Positions 33,819-46,991 are shown, counted from the first letter of the stretch. The stretch is DNA of 64,000 bases from Pseudisothecium myosuroides (GCA_951799445.1 OX637287.1:31576224-31640223); one strand, 5' to 3'. The notes: a model not told the origin generated them from the sequence alone. Translations and numbers: made by a program.

Positions 33819-36800
33819 TGTGGGCGCTAGATTACCCACCCTTGGTAATAGAGCGAACACCGACTAGGTTCTATGTCTTTATCCACCTTTTTAATATATG
33901 GGGGTATTGTGAGCGTGGTCCACTGTGCCTTCCAAGCAATGGATCTTTCTTGCTAACGTTTCCTAAGTTTCGTGGATGGCAGCGAATAATTAGTAATGCA
34001 TGTAATAACTCACAAGGTAACTGCAAGCTTAGGGGTAATGGTATATTTCTAACTCCCTAACTATCTATCCTATGTCGAGGGTCGACTAGGTAGTTGGCGT
34101 CATTTCTAACGTTCTTAACTACGTAAAAAGGGGAACCCCTATGTTCCTTCCATGAACCCCTAATACTATCTTGGGTTTCTAAGATTCCACCTAGAAGTTC
34201 TACTTTTAAAAGCTACCCCTAAAGTTCCAATTCTTGCTCTAACTTTTAACTTCTAAGTATACTCTAGGTTTTTAGCTTCCCAAACTAATTAGAGAATTTA
34301 ACTTCAAAATTTAATGCTACCGTTTGACTTTGTTTTGACTTTCGACTCCAAGTTTTTACTTCTAGACTAACTCTAAAGTTTACCTTCTAAAGTTGACTCT
34401 ATGTTCTGACTTCAACTCTAAGTCTTTACTCCTAAATTAACTCTAAGATTTACCTTTGAATTTTAACTCTATATTTTAACTTTTAACTCTAAGTTTTTAC
34501 TCCTAGATTAACTCTAGGATTTACCCTTGAATTTTAACTCTATGTTTCAACTTTTAACTCTAATCTTTTACTTCCCCATTGACTCTAAAATTTAACTTTT
34601 AACTTTAATCTAAACTTTTGACTATTGACTTTTGACTTTTACTTCCAAGTTTAATCCTATCGTTTTAATCCTGGATTAACTCTAATTGTTACCCTCCTAA
34701 ATTTAACTCCAACTTTTAATTCTAGGGTTTTGACTTCTAATTTTAACTCTATTCCTAACTCAACAATCTACTTCCTAAGTGGATTCTACTTTTGACTTCT
34801 ATTTCCTACTCTGCTTTTTACGTCCCAAATTAAGATCTTAATTTAATTCTAGGTTTTTAACTGTTAATTGGTCTTTAATCTTTATCCTAAATTCTCCTTC
34901 TAATCTAATCCTAATTTCCGTCCATTGTTCCTTATGGATCAAATTTAATTAAAATTCCTCCGTTCTACCCCTTACCGCTTAACTTAGCCTAACGCGGTCA
35001 ATTTACGGTCAAATCTTAATTATAAGATGTTTTCGGGAACCTCTATTCCTAATCTATCAACTTTTGAATCTAAACTTCTAATTTGCACTAATCTCGGATG
35101 CTAATCACGCTCTAAGGGCTGATTAGGAAAAAACAATTTCTAATTAGGGAGAAACGACTAGGATTAGTTTAATGACCCACCTCGCTACTGCTAGTGTCGG
35201 AAATGACGTCATCCCCGTCCACATGCGCGTCCTCGTGCTCCATGGTGGCCACTCGCGATGGTCTTCTTTTTATTTTTTTGTGTTACGGTTTGTATTTATT
35301 TTATTTTTTATTTTTCCCAAGGCCCACGGCTTAATTTGTAGGAAAGAAACGTTACACGTATGATGTTCTAACCCTTTTCCCCCATTTCCTTCTCCTTCTC
35401 TTTCTCTCTTCCTCTTCCTTCTATTCTTGAACTATTCCACCAACCGTGGTGATGGTGGTCTTACGCTTCTAGTCTCAAACTTCGTGAAGTTTAAATGAGC
35501 CTCCTATCCTCTTACGCCACTTCGCTTTGTGTCATCCTAATCCTCCTCCCAACGGTTGCAAGGAGTTCTTCTAGATTTCCTACCTAATCTCCTAGCTAGG
35601 CACTATTTATCGTCTCTCTCCTCTCCACTCCTATAACACATCCTTCCCCCTAATTTCCTTCCATTGTGTGTAGGTGTGAGTGGTGAAACAATTTTGTGTG
35701 TAGGTACGGTGGTGCTCCGCTCTTTTCTCCCTTCTTCCTTTTTGGTTTAGACCCTAATCCTACTCCTTCCCTAGCTAGTAATAGGTTAGTCCCACATCTT
35801 TGTTGTGTTTTAGGTCTGATTTTTGCGTTAGTTTGAGAGAACCCAAAAAACCAGAACCCAAAAGACCAAAAAATGTGAGTTCAAAAAAAAGAGCAACCCT
35901 GCTGGGGAGGGTGCTGGACCACCGAGCCTGCCCACCGGCCTCCCGGCTGGCTGGCTGGGGGCTGTTCAGAATTTAATTTAATTAATTAAAAAAAAATTTA
36001 ATATGTTTTTTTTTTTTCTGGCTGGCTCCCGATGTGCTGCTGCTGGCTGGCTCCGATGTTGCTGCTGCTGGCTGGCTTTCCGGCTAGGCTAAAAGACTGA
36101 ATTTTTTGCTAATGCTATCTAAGACTGGATTTTTTTGCTAAGCCTACTTTAGGATTTTTTGTAAGGCTATTTTAAGACTGGATTTTTGCTAAGGCTAGGG
36201 GGGGAATAAACCTTCGGGGGTACTAAATTTACTAAGACATTGGAAACAACTAACTAAATAAAACTTTGGAAGACACTACACTAGACAAATGCAAAGGAAC
36301 CTACATATCTTGGAAGCTAAACTCTGAAGGTTTCCACAAAGGTCTTGGAAACTAGACTTTGGAACTAAACACGGGGTAGGTGCAAAGCTTCGCCGTCAAA
36401 TTGGTTTTAACACCAACTTTAGGACTTTTTGACGCCCCGGGGGTTCAAAGCTCCGCCGTCTACACTTTTAACACACGCTTTAGGACTTCTACCTTGTCAC
36501 TAGTTCAAAGCTTCGCCGTTTCCAAGGGGGGTCCACACAAGGAGAGAGACTTTAGAAGAGGGAAGACTAAACTTTTAAAGAAAACATACACACAGGGTCA
36601 AAGCTTCACCGTCCCGGAGGGGGGTCCACTCAATAAGTAGAAGATTAGAAGAGGGTTTGGAGAAAACTTCACAAAACATGTATAAGGAGGTCCAAAGCTT
36701 CGCCGTCCCGGAGGGGGTCCACTCAACCTGGAGAAGATTAGAAGAGGGTGTCAGAAAAAACTACAAAGGGAAAAACTGGCAAGTTAGATCACAAGGCAAC

Positions 36801-38468
36801 ACAACGCTCACACGCTAAAGGTCCCCCAAAGTGGCATCGCCAAGGTACGGTGGGGGGTGACTTTAGGATTAGTGCAAGATACAAAACAAAAGACTCTTAA
36901 CTTTACAAGTTAGATCACAATACGTACAAGAGGGAGAGAGAGGCTCTCTACTTACAACAAAGTACAAAAAAACTGCACAAAAGAATACACAAAGCAAGGT
37001 AGAAGGACCCCCAAGGACCTTCAAAGCTTGAAAATAAACAACAATGGAGCCAAAAGTGCTCCGAAAACACCGTAGAGGTTTTTGGCTTAAAACGCCAAAA
37101 TATCCAAAATAACTTGGACCTACAGACCCAAAACAAGAATTGGAGGTGTTCTAAAGAGAGAAATGGGGCCCTTATACAGGTTTCCAAGGGCCCACCCCTC
37201 CTTCTAGAGTTCTAAGGTAACCTTATCAATGGGGATTTTCATCCTCATCCTCAAAGATTTTCATCCTACATCCTAAATTTCTACTTCTACCATCTATGCT
37301 GGACCAACATCCTAACTTTTGGAGATTAGCTCCAATCGTCGAACGGATTGCGCCGTTGGATCCAGAATGCCGTGTTTGGTCCTAGATCCCCCTTTCCCCC
37401 ATACCGAGGCCAAAAACCCATCGTAGGCTAATTTAGTTTAAAAACCAAATCGTGGTAAAATCCTAGATCTTGGGGGTCTCCTATTTTGAGAAATGTGAAT
37501 AGCCTAGGGTCTCCGGTAGGTGCGAGAGAGTCGGGAAGGACTTTTGGTTGACTTCGTTTCGCCATCGTATGGTCCCGGAATGCCGGTCAACGTGGCGGGG
37601 ACCTCGCCACGTGGTTAATTCCCGAGGAATCTCGCCGGTTCAGGTACTTGCCGCTATCGGAATGTCGTGAAACTTCACGGAGCGCATTATTAACATAAAA
37701 CAAGTTAGTCTAATTTTTAGTGAGATTTTATTGTAACCTGGGTAATTTCCATGAAATTCCCGTTGGAGGTTAGGAGGGTTGACCACCCGGAAAAAGGTTC
37801 TTCTGCAAGTCGGAAGATGTCGGGATTTTTCATGTGACCTCTCAAGGAGTCGCATGAAAGACGTGCGGGTGTGTTTCCGTACCTGGCACGATTGGTCAAT
37901 GGAGATTTAAACTGGACATCTCCTCGAATTAGCGACGGTGCGAGAATCTTCTGCAGGTGGAGGAATCTTGGCAAACCGATTTCGCTGTTGGACTCCTGGC
38001 ATGGGATTCACCCTAGAACACCATCCTTGGGCTGTAGATTCTTCCATGGGCCTGGTCTTGCATGAGTGGCTCCTGCATGCTAACAATCGGGATTTTGGGA
38101 ATTCGTTGATCTAATGGGGAATTCTAAATCTAACTCTAGGACCCGACCTAGTGGCCTCGCTGTGGATCCCTCGGACCGACCTAGCCATGAATCGCCACAT
38201 TCATAGTGGGATTTAGCCCTTTTGGGGCTGTGTGAATCGAATCCCCCAAATCTAACCTTTTCGTTATTTCTACACTATTTTTAGGCAAGGTTTGGGGGAT
38301 TCTAAGTAAAAAATACAAATCTAGACCAAATACTATAATGGGTATGACACAACCCTATTTCGGTTCTACACTCTTTTTATGGATTTTTGTATACTTTTAT
38401 CAACTTTAAATTGTAAATTTCCAAAAAAATAATTCTACGAGTCCCAAGTGACAAATTGGGAGCTCACA
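33819..38468 (-). mobile_element. A4, complete giant solo LTR (4650 bp)
   Basis: It runs from TGTGGGCGCTAG to GAGCTCACA and is flanked by TGGAG at 33814-33818 and 38469-38473. It is close to the recombinant copy over both arms, especially 36900-38468 against 31080-32655. The centre differs: it has CTGGCTGGCTCC repeats (about 36000-36080) and three or four CAAAGCTTCGCCGTC units (36385-36720). It splits the transposase gene between the N-terminal and catalytic parts. No gene is seen inside. Confidence 0.85.
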
Positions 38469-39635
38469 TGGAGCCCTTTCTACATGTTCTCCAATAAGAC
38501 TCCGGAGTTTGGCAGTTGATTCTCGACAATTTCCTTGTTTCACGGGATGTGCATGGAATCCAAGATGGATGCATGCACGGGTCATGTGACTTGGGCCGTA
38601 AACATAATATATCTTTGCAGGACAACTATCTACGCAAGTAGGCTTCACAAGGTAGAGGGCACAGACGACAGTAGAGTTAGATGGTGGATCAAATCCGGGA
38701 ATGAAGGCAGAGGAGGCAAGACCTTCCTATTCAGTTTCGTTTGATGGAGACAAACGATTGGGCCGACTTCCATATTCGCAATCCGTATTCTCGCAACGTA
38801 GATGTCCCAAGCAATTGGACAATCTGAATGAAAGTTGAGATGCTGATTGGATATGCGTAGTAGCCGTTCGAGTCCAAGCGTGTCCATCATCCTTTTTATC
38901 CATGCCCTGCAGCTGCCCGGCCTTCGTGGATAGCGGATACTTCCCCATTGGAGGGAGCTCGAATAAAATATCACCATTAAAATCTGGTGGCAGACATTCT
39001 ATCCTCTGTATGGGAATTGAATTGTAATCTAACTTGCTAAGAACTGACCTAGCGCCTCTGTTGGTATTCAACTGGCGTAGGCAGTGGACGATACTCTCAG
39101 CAGGCGGCAAGGGAGGCTTAGAAGTGGATGGGCCTGAACGACGAACGAGAACGGAATGTGCACGCACGACCGGGTGTTCTGCAAGGTCGGAAGCAGTAAA
39201 TTCAGGCGCGGGAAGGATGCATTCACTATCTGAATCATCACTGAGAACGAGGACTGAACCATCAACATGCTCTAATTTAACATTCCAAAGCATTGGGGTG
39301 ACCTTTGATGTTGCAGAAGATCGTCTAGGAGTACAATCAACCATACTTATTTTCATTCTATACACGCGGTAGTTTCCGGGTGACAAAGACCAAACCTCAC
39401 CGATGAGAGAGTCACATGACATCTGTGCTACCGTGTGAGAGACTTGCCTCGAGACTGGATTAACGACATCCAAATCCAAATGCAAAGTACCCTCCATAAT
39501 CTGAAACCGCGACGCGAGACGAGAACCAGTAACTTTAGCGAAGCCATCCTCCTCCACGGCGAAAGAAATAGGCACCATTGGTCCATCTCCTCGAATGACA
39601 ACCGCAATGGAGATGGCATCCTCCAAGGTAGCCAT
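38469..39635 (-). pseudogene. MULE transposase, N-terminal part
   Basis: ATG at 39635 opens MATLEDAISIAVVIRGDG. The frame continues through SDDSDSECILPAPEF, PPDFNGDILFELPPMGKYPL and a possible zinc cluster NCLGHLRCENTDCEYG, to VDSCPAKIYYVYGPSHMTRACIHLG and finally VERAP at the A4 site. A TAG at 38727-38729 interrupts an otherwise single frame. Known MULE transposases often have a FLYWCH or GCM-like zinc domain ahead of the catalytic core. The Cys-rich segment may be that domain, but this is inference. The promoter should lie between here and the divergent gene; C2 now sits 341 bp upstream. Confidence 0.78.
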
Positions 39636-39976
39636 GACAACCCTAACTCTTGAGGAGACCGAACAACGAACATGCAAGCTCAGCGCAAAACCAGGACCAA
39701 ATAAAATCTAGGTAATGTGTTCCTTGAATAAGTGAGGTAGAGACCGAGTAGTACGTCAATAAAAGGTCCCCATTTCTTAACTAAAGACGTCGACGCCATG
39801 TGGTAGTTCATTAGGACAACACAATACTGAACCAAACTTCGTGGTACATTTTTTTTTCAATTAGTATCCGTTCCCAGTTATAGTGAAGAACAGCGGAGCC
39901 GTGCACTGTCAAGGATGATTTTTGGATGTTGTACGACTTATAATGAATGAATTAGACTGCAAATTAATATTAGTAT
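39636..39976. other. Upstream region of the MULE transposase
   Basis: This is about 340 bp between the transposase ATG and solo LTR C2 with no gene. It is presumably part of the promoter region once shared with the divergent methyltransferase-like gene. The last five bases, AGTAT, are the left duplication of C2. Confidence 0.45.
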
Positions 39977-41210
39977 TGTGGGAGTACGGAAACTTAGAAT
40001 AAAGGAAAATAGCATAGGAATAGAGTAGGAGTTAGTCAAAAATTTCAAAACTTTGGTAAGAAGTAAGAAATTAGATCCGGATACAGATAGATTCCGGATA
40101 GTTAGAATCCGAGATTTCAAATCCTTTAAACCGGATTCTTTCGAGAGCAGGAACGGATTTTAAATCCGAGTTAGGTCGGATCGGAATAAGCTACGGAATA
40201 GGTATCCAACCTACGCCGCTAGGGAACCGTTACGGGAACGGACCTCTTTCCATTCGCCAAGGGGAACGGTCGGCAGCTCGACTAGTACTTAAACCATCGC
40301 CAGACCTAATCTTCCTCATTCTTCACTTTGCTGATTGTCTTGCACACTTAGCTGAGAGAAAGAGTGGTGAGTTAGAGATCGCGACAGGGAGAGAAGGGTG
40401 AGGTCGGTGCCGATTGCACCAGACTTAGTGGTCGGTGTCGGTAAACTATGGCGGAGTCCAGCAACCCGGTAGCGCGTCGGCCTTCAGTCACAGCTCGGAT
40501 AGTTAGACCGGCTATTCCCACCGACCCAACTCACCGGAAGGAGTTAGAGACAGATCTGACCCGGATGGGGTGCGTAGGTTTAATTCACCGACCGTGGAAT
40601 GTTAAGGACCCAAAGATGCTAGAGCAGCTGATCTCAGGGGTCCCAAATCAGTTTGAGTTGACTGTGAGAGGCCAACCCGGAGCATGGACGGCGGATGTAT
40701 GGGCTGACGTATACGGGTTTGAGAAGAACGGGTCCGGATTAGGTTCTCGGGTAGAGACATACGGGATTGGGAAGTTCCGTAATCCGGTTACCACTAAGGA
40801 CGGATACCCAGTGAGTGACTGTAAGGACGCTAGGCAAAAACGGGTGTTGGAATTTTTGATTCCGATCATGTATCCGGAAAAGTCCACCCGAGTTACGGTT
40901 ACGGTGGCCAACACTATCTTTGGGGCTTTAGAAGATAAGGTAGTCCACTGGGGGAAAGTCCTAGCCAGTATAGTGAAGAAACTGGTGTCGCATGTAGGGA
41001 AGGGGAAGTCGAGTCTTCTGAGTCCGTATCTGTTTCACCTGTACCACCATCAGGAGGTGCTGACTAGTGAAGAGGTGGTGATTTACAACACCGGATTGGA
41101 AATCGTGAAGTATGGTCTCACGCACGAAATTCCACCGGATACTCCAATCGAGGGAGAGGAGGAGGAAGAAGAAGAAGACGACGACAAAGAAGAAGAACCG
41201 CAGCAGCAGG

Positions 41211-44200
41211 TGTGGGAGCATGGAAACTTAGAATAAAGGAAGATAGCATAGAAATAGGTTAGGAGTTAGTTAAAAATTTCAAAAATTTGGTAAGAAGTAG
41301 GAAATTAGATTCGGATACAGATATATTCCGGATAGTTAGAATCCGAGATTGCAGATCCTGTAAACCGGATTTTTCCGAGAACAGGAACGGATCTTAAATC
41401 CGAGTTAGGTCGGAACCGGAACGAGCTACGGAATAGGTATCCGACCTACGCCACTAGGGAACCGTTACGGGAACGGACCTCTTTCCGTTCGCCGAGGGGA
41501 ACGGTCGGCAGCTCGATTAGTACTTAAACTCTCGTCAGACCTAATCTTCCTCATTCTTCACTTTGCTGATTGTCTTGCGTACTTAGCTGAGGGAAAGAGT
41601 GGTGAGTTAGAGATCGCGACAGGGAGAGAAGGGTGAGGTCGGTGCCGATTGCACCGGATTTAGTAGTCGGTGTCGGTAAACTATGGCGGAGTCCAGCAAC
41701 CCGGTAGCACGCCGACCTTCTGTCACAGCTCAGATAGTTAGACCGGCCATTCCCGCCGACCCAACGCACCGGAAGGAGTTCGAGACAGATCTGACCCGGA
41801 TGGGGTGCGTAGGTTTGATCCACCGACCGTGGAATGTTAAGAACGCGGAGATGTTGGAACAGCTGATCTCGGGAGTCCCGAATCAGTTCGAGTTGACTGT
41901 GAGAGGCCAACCCGGAGCATGGACGGCGGATGTATGGGCTGACGTATACGGGTTTGAGAAGAACAGATCCGGATTAGGTTCTCGGGTAGAGACATACGGG
42001 ATTGGGAAGTTCCGTAATCCGGTTACCACTAAGGACGGATACCCCGTGAGTGACTGTAAGGATGCTAGGCAGAAACGGGTGTTGGAATTTTTGATTCCGA
42101 TCATGTATCTGGAAAAGCCCACCCAAGTTACGGTTACGGTGGCCAACACTATCTTTGGGTCTTTAGAAGATAAGGTAGTTCACTGGGGGAAAGTCCTAGC
42201 CGGGATAGTAAAGAAGCTCGTGTCGCACGTAGGGAAGGGGAAGCCGAGTCTTCTCAGTCCGTACTTGTTTCACCTGTATCACCATCAGGAGGTGCTGACG
42301 AGTGAAGAGATGGTGATTTACAACACCGGATTGGAAATCGTGAAGTACGGTCTCACGCACGAGATTCCACCAGATACTCCGATCGAGGGAGAGGAGGAGG
42401 AAGAAGAAGAAGATGAGGACGAGGAAGAAGAACCGCAGCTGCAGGATCTGGTTGACAAGCGGGAGAAGAGAAGGAAGTCAACCAATCCGAACTCGAGGGT
42501 GGAACAGCTGACCCCGGAAAAGGGAGAGCCGAGTCAACCCCCGGAACCGGAACCACAGTCGGACTTCTTCGACGCCGGAACGCAGTGGATGGAGGAGGCC
42601 AAACACATGTATTTCGGCATGTCGGACATGATCCTGGGGATTGCTGCAGAGTTGAAGGTGGAGCCGGAAGATATCATGACTCAGATCCGGAAACTACCGA
42701 GCCCGGATCTGCTTCGTGAGAAGGACGAGAGGATCAAGAACTTGGAGAAGGAAAGGGATGACCTGTTAGGTCGGGTGAACTGGGCGGATACGGATGCCGC
42801 AGTTGCACGGCAGAAGGAGGCGGAAGCTCTCCAACTCGTCCACAATCTGACCGCGTTGGTGGAGCAACCCGCGGAAGCTGTGGTCAAATCCCGACTCTTC
42901 ACCAATCAGCTGAGTGGCATAGGCCACTTATCCGGGTCCAAGGTGGTAACGATCTTGGTGGACTTCTAGGCCCGGATGGAAGGTATTCTGAAGGAGATGG
43001 CGCAACTGTTGGGACACCTCGACCCCAACAAGCCCTTGGACTTCACCCACTTTCCGGAGCTGCCCAACGTCGACTTGTTGAAGACGCCCCAGAAGCCGGG
43101 GTCAGAGATGAGTCTATCAGCATCCCCAAGACCTACTCCAGGTCAGACACGGATCCAGACGAAGACCACGAAGTTCGGCCAGACGAGGAGTGTCCAGTCG
43201 ATTCCGGTAGGAGAAGGGAGTTCTGTTCCGGCATCCGGAACATCCGTCCGGAGCGATTTAATCCAACGGATGGAGGCCTTGGCAAACCCGGCTAGGACCA
43301 ATCCGGTCGACTTTACGCACATGCAGAAGGCATCGCCCAAGCGGAATACAACACCGATTCAGCTGGACGATTCGCCAGAGAAAGCGACCAGAGTGGAGAT
43401 GATCCAAGAGTCCGAGAAGGGGGAATTCACTTCCGGCGATGAGACGGAATCGGATGACGACCCGCAACCGATCCAGCGGAAGATTCCGACCCGGGCTGCA
43501 GCGAAGTCCACTCCACCGAAAGGGAGCAGGAAACCACCTGCAGGGCCAAGTAGCAGCTCGAAGAAATCAAAGCGGGGAAAGTAATTAGTGTGTTTGCAGT
43601 ATTAGGATTTTTAATCTGGAGCGGATTTTCCGTGCGTGGGGCCCCGTTCCGGATTCTTAGGAGTAGTTGACTTTGAACTTTCCGGATATTACGGTTGGTT
43701 ACTGATTGGTCACCTGGATTTTCAGGTGTTCTTTTTTTGGCTTTTTGTTTGGGTTTTAAGTGGAGGGCAACTTGTTGCCCTTTCATTCCAGCCTTGCCCA
43801 TTTTGTGTGCATTAGTTTATGTTCATATTCTCTTTTCTCTAATCTGAGCCACTAAGTGGACATTTGGATTTCTGGCTATGTGTGCGTTTTCTTGAGTCGT
43901 TTATGGAGTGTCGAAAGTGTGAGAGAGGGCGGGTGAGGGGGAATCCGGGTTGAGAATTAGTTGGACCTGATTTGAGCGAGTAAGTTTGTGAGGAAACTTT
44001 ACTAGACTTGTGAGTAAGGACTTGCGCGTGGTACCTTTAAATTGCCGTAATGGTGATCCGGTTCTAAGGAGTGGTGCGGATGCGAGTTCAAAATCCAGGG
44101 AGGGTTCCGAGCGGAGATAAGCAACCACCAGCGGAAAATCCCCACTCACCGGAAGGTCTGCCAACCATAGGATCAGTCTGGTAGATAGATGCACGAATCT

Positions 44201-44715
44201 CTTTTAGTTCCGGCTGTCTTGATCTGTCGTTGTAGTAGGAGCGGAAGGATGCAATCCTGAGTGACCTGTTTTCCGGGCAAGCTACCCTGGGAATTGTGAG
44301 GATTATTACTTTCTCTATTCTACAATAAAAACTCGGTTAGGATTGTTTTGTGTGAAGTTTTGTGCAGAGAAATAGATGACTAAGAGTGGTGTGTTCCTAC
44401 CCCTCTAAAGATCAAATGCGGACACCTTGAGGGTAAAACAGGGGAATAGAAAACCAGTTGAAGTGGAGAAGTGAAACCCGGAATCCGGATTAGCTCGGGA
44501 ACCGGAAAGGGGTAGATCCGGATTGGGATCCGGAATACCATCGTATAAGAAATAGGAAAGGAAAGAGGTGCTGCTTGGGGTTTTGTTGTTAGGATTACAA
44601 TCCGGAAACTCCTTAGCTTGCTGAAACATACTAGAATCTCCTGGGACGATATTTCGTGTTATCTTACCATCATTTTGGTGTTAAGGATACTTACGCCTAG
44701 ATTGCGCATACGACA
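41211..44715 (+). mobile_element. C3, solo LTR of family C inside C2 (3505 bp)
   Basis: It begins TGTGGGAGCATGGAAAC and ends GCGCATACGACA. The flanks are GCAGG (41206-41210) and GCAAG (44716-44720), a 5-bp duplication with one later substitution; C1's equivalent position shows GCAGG as the ancestral form. A TACTTAAAC box lies at 41521-41529. It inserted into the glutamine codons of the C2 reading frame, which shows that an LTR can itself be a target of its own family. Confidence 0.9.
41683..43584 (+). CDS. LTR-encoded protein in C3, best preserved copy
   Basis: This is the least damaged version of the family, with 428 codons from ATG 41683 to TAG 42967-42969, then the same frame from 42970 to 43584 (202 codons after the first ATG). 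Order and rough residues: MAESSNPVARRPSVTAQI (1-18), MGCVGLIHRPWNVKN (about 45-60), ISGVPNQFELTVRGQPGAWT (about 67-86), FLIPIMYLEKPT (about 138), ANTIFGSLEDK (about 156), SPYLFHLYHHQEVL (about 192), an acidic run (about 230-252), KERDDLLGRVNWADTDAA coiled coil (about 355), FSGDE-like acidic tail and KKSKRGK. If the TAG is read through or edited the product is about 633 residues; otherwise it stops after TILVDF. Function unknown. Confidence 0.7.
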
Positions 44716-46991
44716 GCAAGACCTGGTCGACAAACGGGAGAAGAGAAGGAAGTCGACCAATCCAAACTCAAGGGTGGAACAGTCGACCCCGGAAAAAGGA
44801 GAGTCGAGATCGAAAATGCAGTCGGACTTCTTCGACGTCGGAACGCAGTGGATGGAGGAGGCTAAGCACATGCACTTTGGCATGTCGGATATGATCCTGG
44901 GGATTGCTGCGGAGCTGAAGGTGGAGCCGGAAGATATTATAAAGGAGATCCGGCGACTACCGAGCCCGGATCTGCTTCGTGAGAAGGACGAGCGGATCAA
45001 GAGCTTGGAGAAGGAAAAGGATGACCTGTTAGGTCGGGTGAACTGGGCAGAGACGGATGCCGCAGTTGCACGGCAGAAGGAGACAGAAGCTCTCCAACTC
45101 GTCCACAATTTGACCGTGTTGGTGGAGCAGCCCTCGGAAGCTGTGATCAAATCCCGACTCTTCAGCAATCAGCTGAGTGGCACAGGCCACTTATCCGGGT
45201 CCAAGGTGGTAACCATCTTGGTGGACTTCTAGGCCCGGATGGAAGGAATTTTGAAGGAGATGGCGCAACTGTTGGGGCACCTCGACCCAAACAAGCCCTT
45301 GGACTTCACCCACTTTCCGGAGCTGCCCAACGTCGACTTGTTGAAGACGCCCCAGAAGCTGGGGCCAGGGATCGTTCTACAGCCATCCCCAAGACCTACT
45401 CCAAGTCAGACACAGATCCAGACGAAGACCACTAAGTTCGGCCAGACGAGGAGTATCCAATCGATTCTGGTGGTAGCAGGAAGTACTGTTCCAACATCCG
45501 GAACATCCGTCCGGAGCGATTTAATCCACCGGATGGGGGCCATGTCAAACCCGGCTTGGACTAATCCAGTCGACTTTCCTCATATGCAGAAGGCATCGCC
45601 CAAGAAGAATACAACACCGATTCAGCTGGACGATTCACCAGAGAGAGAGACCAGAGTGGAGATGATCCAGAAGTCCGAGAAGGGGGAATTCACTTCCGGG
45701 GACGAGATGGCTTCGGATGACGACCCGCCACCGATGAAGCGGAAGATTCTGACCCGGGCTGCAACAAAGTCCACTCCACCGAAAACAAGTAGGAAACCAC
45801 CTGCAGGGCCGAGTAGCAGCTCGAAGAAATCAAAGCGGGGAAAGTAGTTAGTTAGTATGTTTGCAGTATTAGGATTTTTAATCTGGAGCGGATTTTCCGT
45901 GCGTGGGGCCCGGTTCCGGATTCTTAGGAGTAGTTGACTTTGAACTTTCCGGATATTACGGTTGGTTACTGATTGGTCATCTGGATTTTCAGGTGTTCTT
46001 TTTTTGGCTTTTTGTTTGGGCTTTTTAAGTGGAGGGCAGCTTGTTGCCCTTTCATTCCAGCCTTGCCCATTTTGTGTGCATTAATTTATGTTCATATTCT
46101 CTTTTCTCTAATCTGAGCCACTAAGTGGACATTCGGATTTCTGGCTATGTGTGCATTTTCTTGAGTCGTTTATGAGTGTCGAAAGTGTGAGAGAGGGCGG
46201 GTGAGGGGGAATCCGGGTTGAGAATTAGTTGGACCTGATTTGAGCGAGTAAGTTTGTGAGGAAACTTTACTAGACTTGTGAGTAAGGACTTGCGCGTGGT
46301 ACCTTTAAATTGCCGTAATGGTGATCCGGTTCTAAGGAGTGGTGCGGATGCGAGTCTAAAATCCAAGGAGGGTTCCGAGCGGAGATAAGCGACCGCCAGC
46401 GGAAAATCCCCACTCACCAGAAGGTCTGCCAACCATAGGATCAGTCTGGTAGATAGATGCACGAATCTCTTTCAGTTCTGGCTGTCTTGATCTATCGTTG
46501 TAGTAGAAGTGGAAGGATGCAATTCTGAGTGACCTGTTTTTCCGGGCAAGCTACCCTGGGAATTGTGAGGATTATTACTTTCTCTATTCTACAATAAAAA
46601 CTCGGTTAGGATTGTTTTGTGTGAAGTTTTGTGTAGAGAAATAGATGTCTATGAGTGGTGCGTTTCTACCCCTCCAAAAGATCAAATGCGAACACCCTGA
46701 GGGTAAAACAGGGGAATAGAGAACCAGTCGAAGTTAAGAAGTGAGACCCGGAATCCGGATCAAACCGAAAACCGGAAAGGGATAGATCCGGATTGGGATC
46801 CGGAAGACCATTGTGTCAGAAAATAGGAAAAGAAAGCGGTGTTGCTTGGGGTTTTGTTGTTTTGATTACGACCCGGATACTCCTTAGCTTGCTGAAACAT
46901 ACTAGAATCTCCTGGGACGATATTTCGTGTTATCTTATCATCATTTTGGTGTTAAGGATACTTACGCCTAGATTGCGCGTACGACAAGTAT

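Larger units (their letters stand above)
40448..45847 (+). pseudogene. LTR-encoded protein in C2, split by C3
   Basis: ATG at 40448 opens MAESSNPVARRPSVTARI. The first part runs to 41210 and ends in the acidic run and PQQQ, where C3 enters. It resumes at 44721 (DLVDKREKRRKSTNPNS) and continues through the coiled coil KDERIKSLEKEKDDLLGRV to TAG at 45230-45232. The same frame then reads on from 45233 to 45847, ending in KKSKRGK. Apart from that TAG it has no other lesion, although C2 carries a deletion in the linker after GES. The layout is globular N-terminus, acidic linker, coiled coil, basic nuclear-signal-like tail. No enzyme motif was recognised. Confidence 0.78.
39977..46986 (+). mobile_element. 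C2, solo LTR of family C, holding C3
   Basis: It begins TGTGGGAGTACGGAAAC, ends GCGCGTACGACA and is flanked by AGTAT at 39972-39976 and 46987-46991. Removing the nested C3 and one duplication leaves about 3.5 kb. A TACTTAAAC box lies at 40286-40294. It sits in the intergenic space between the two divergent MULE genes. No primer site, gag or pol is present. Confidence 0.9.
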
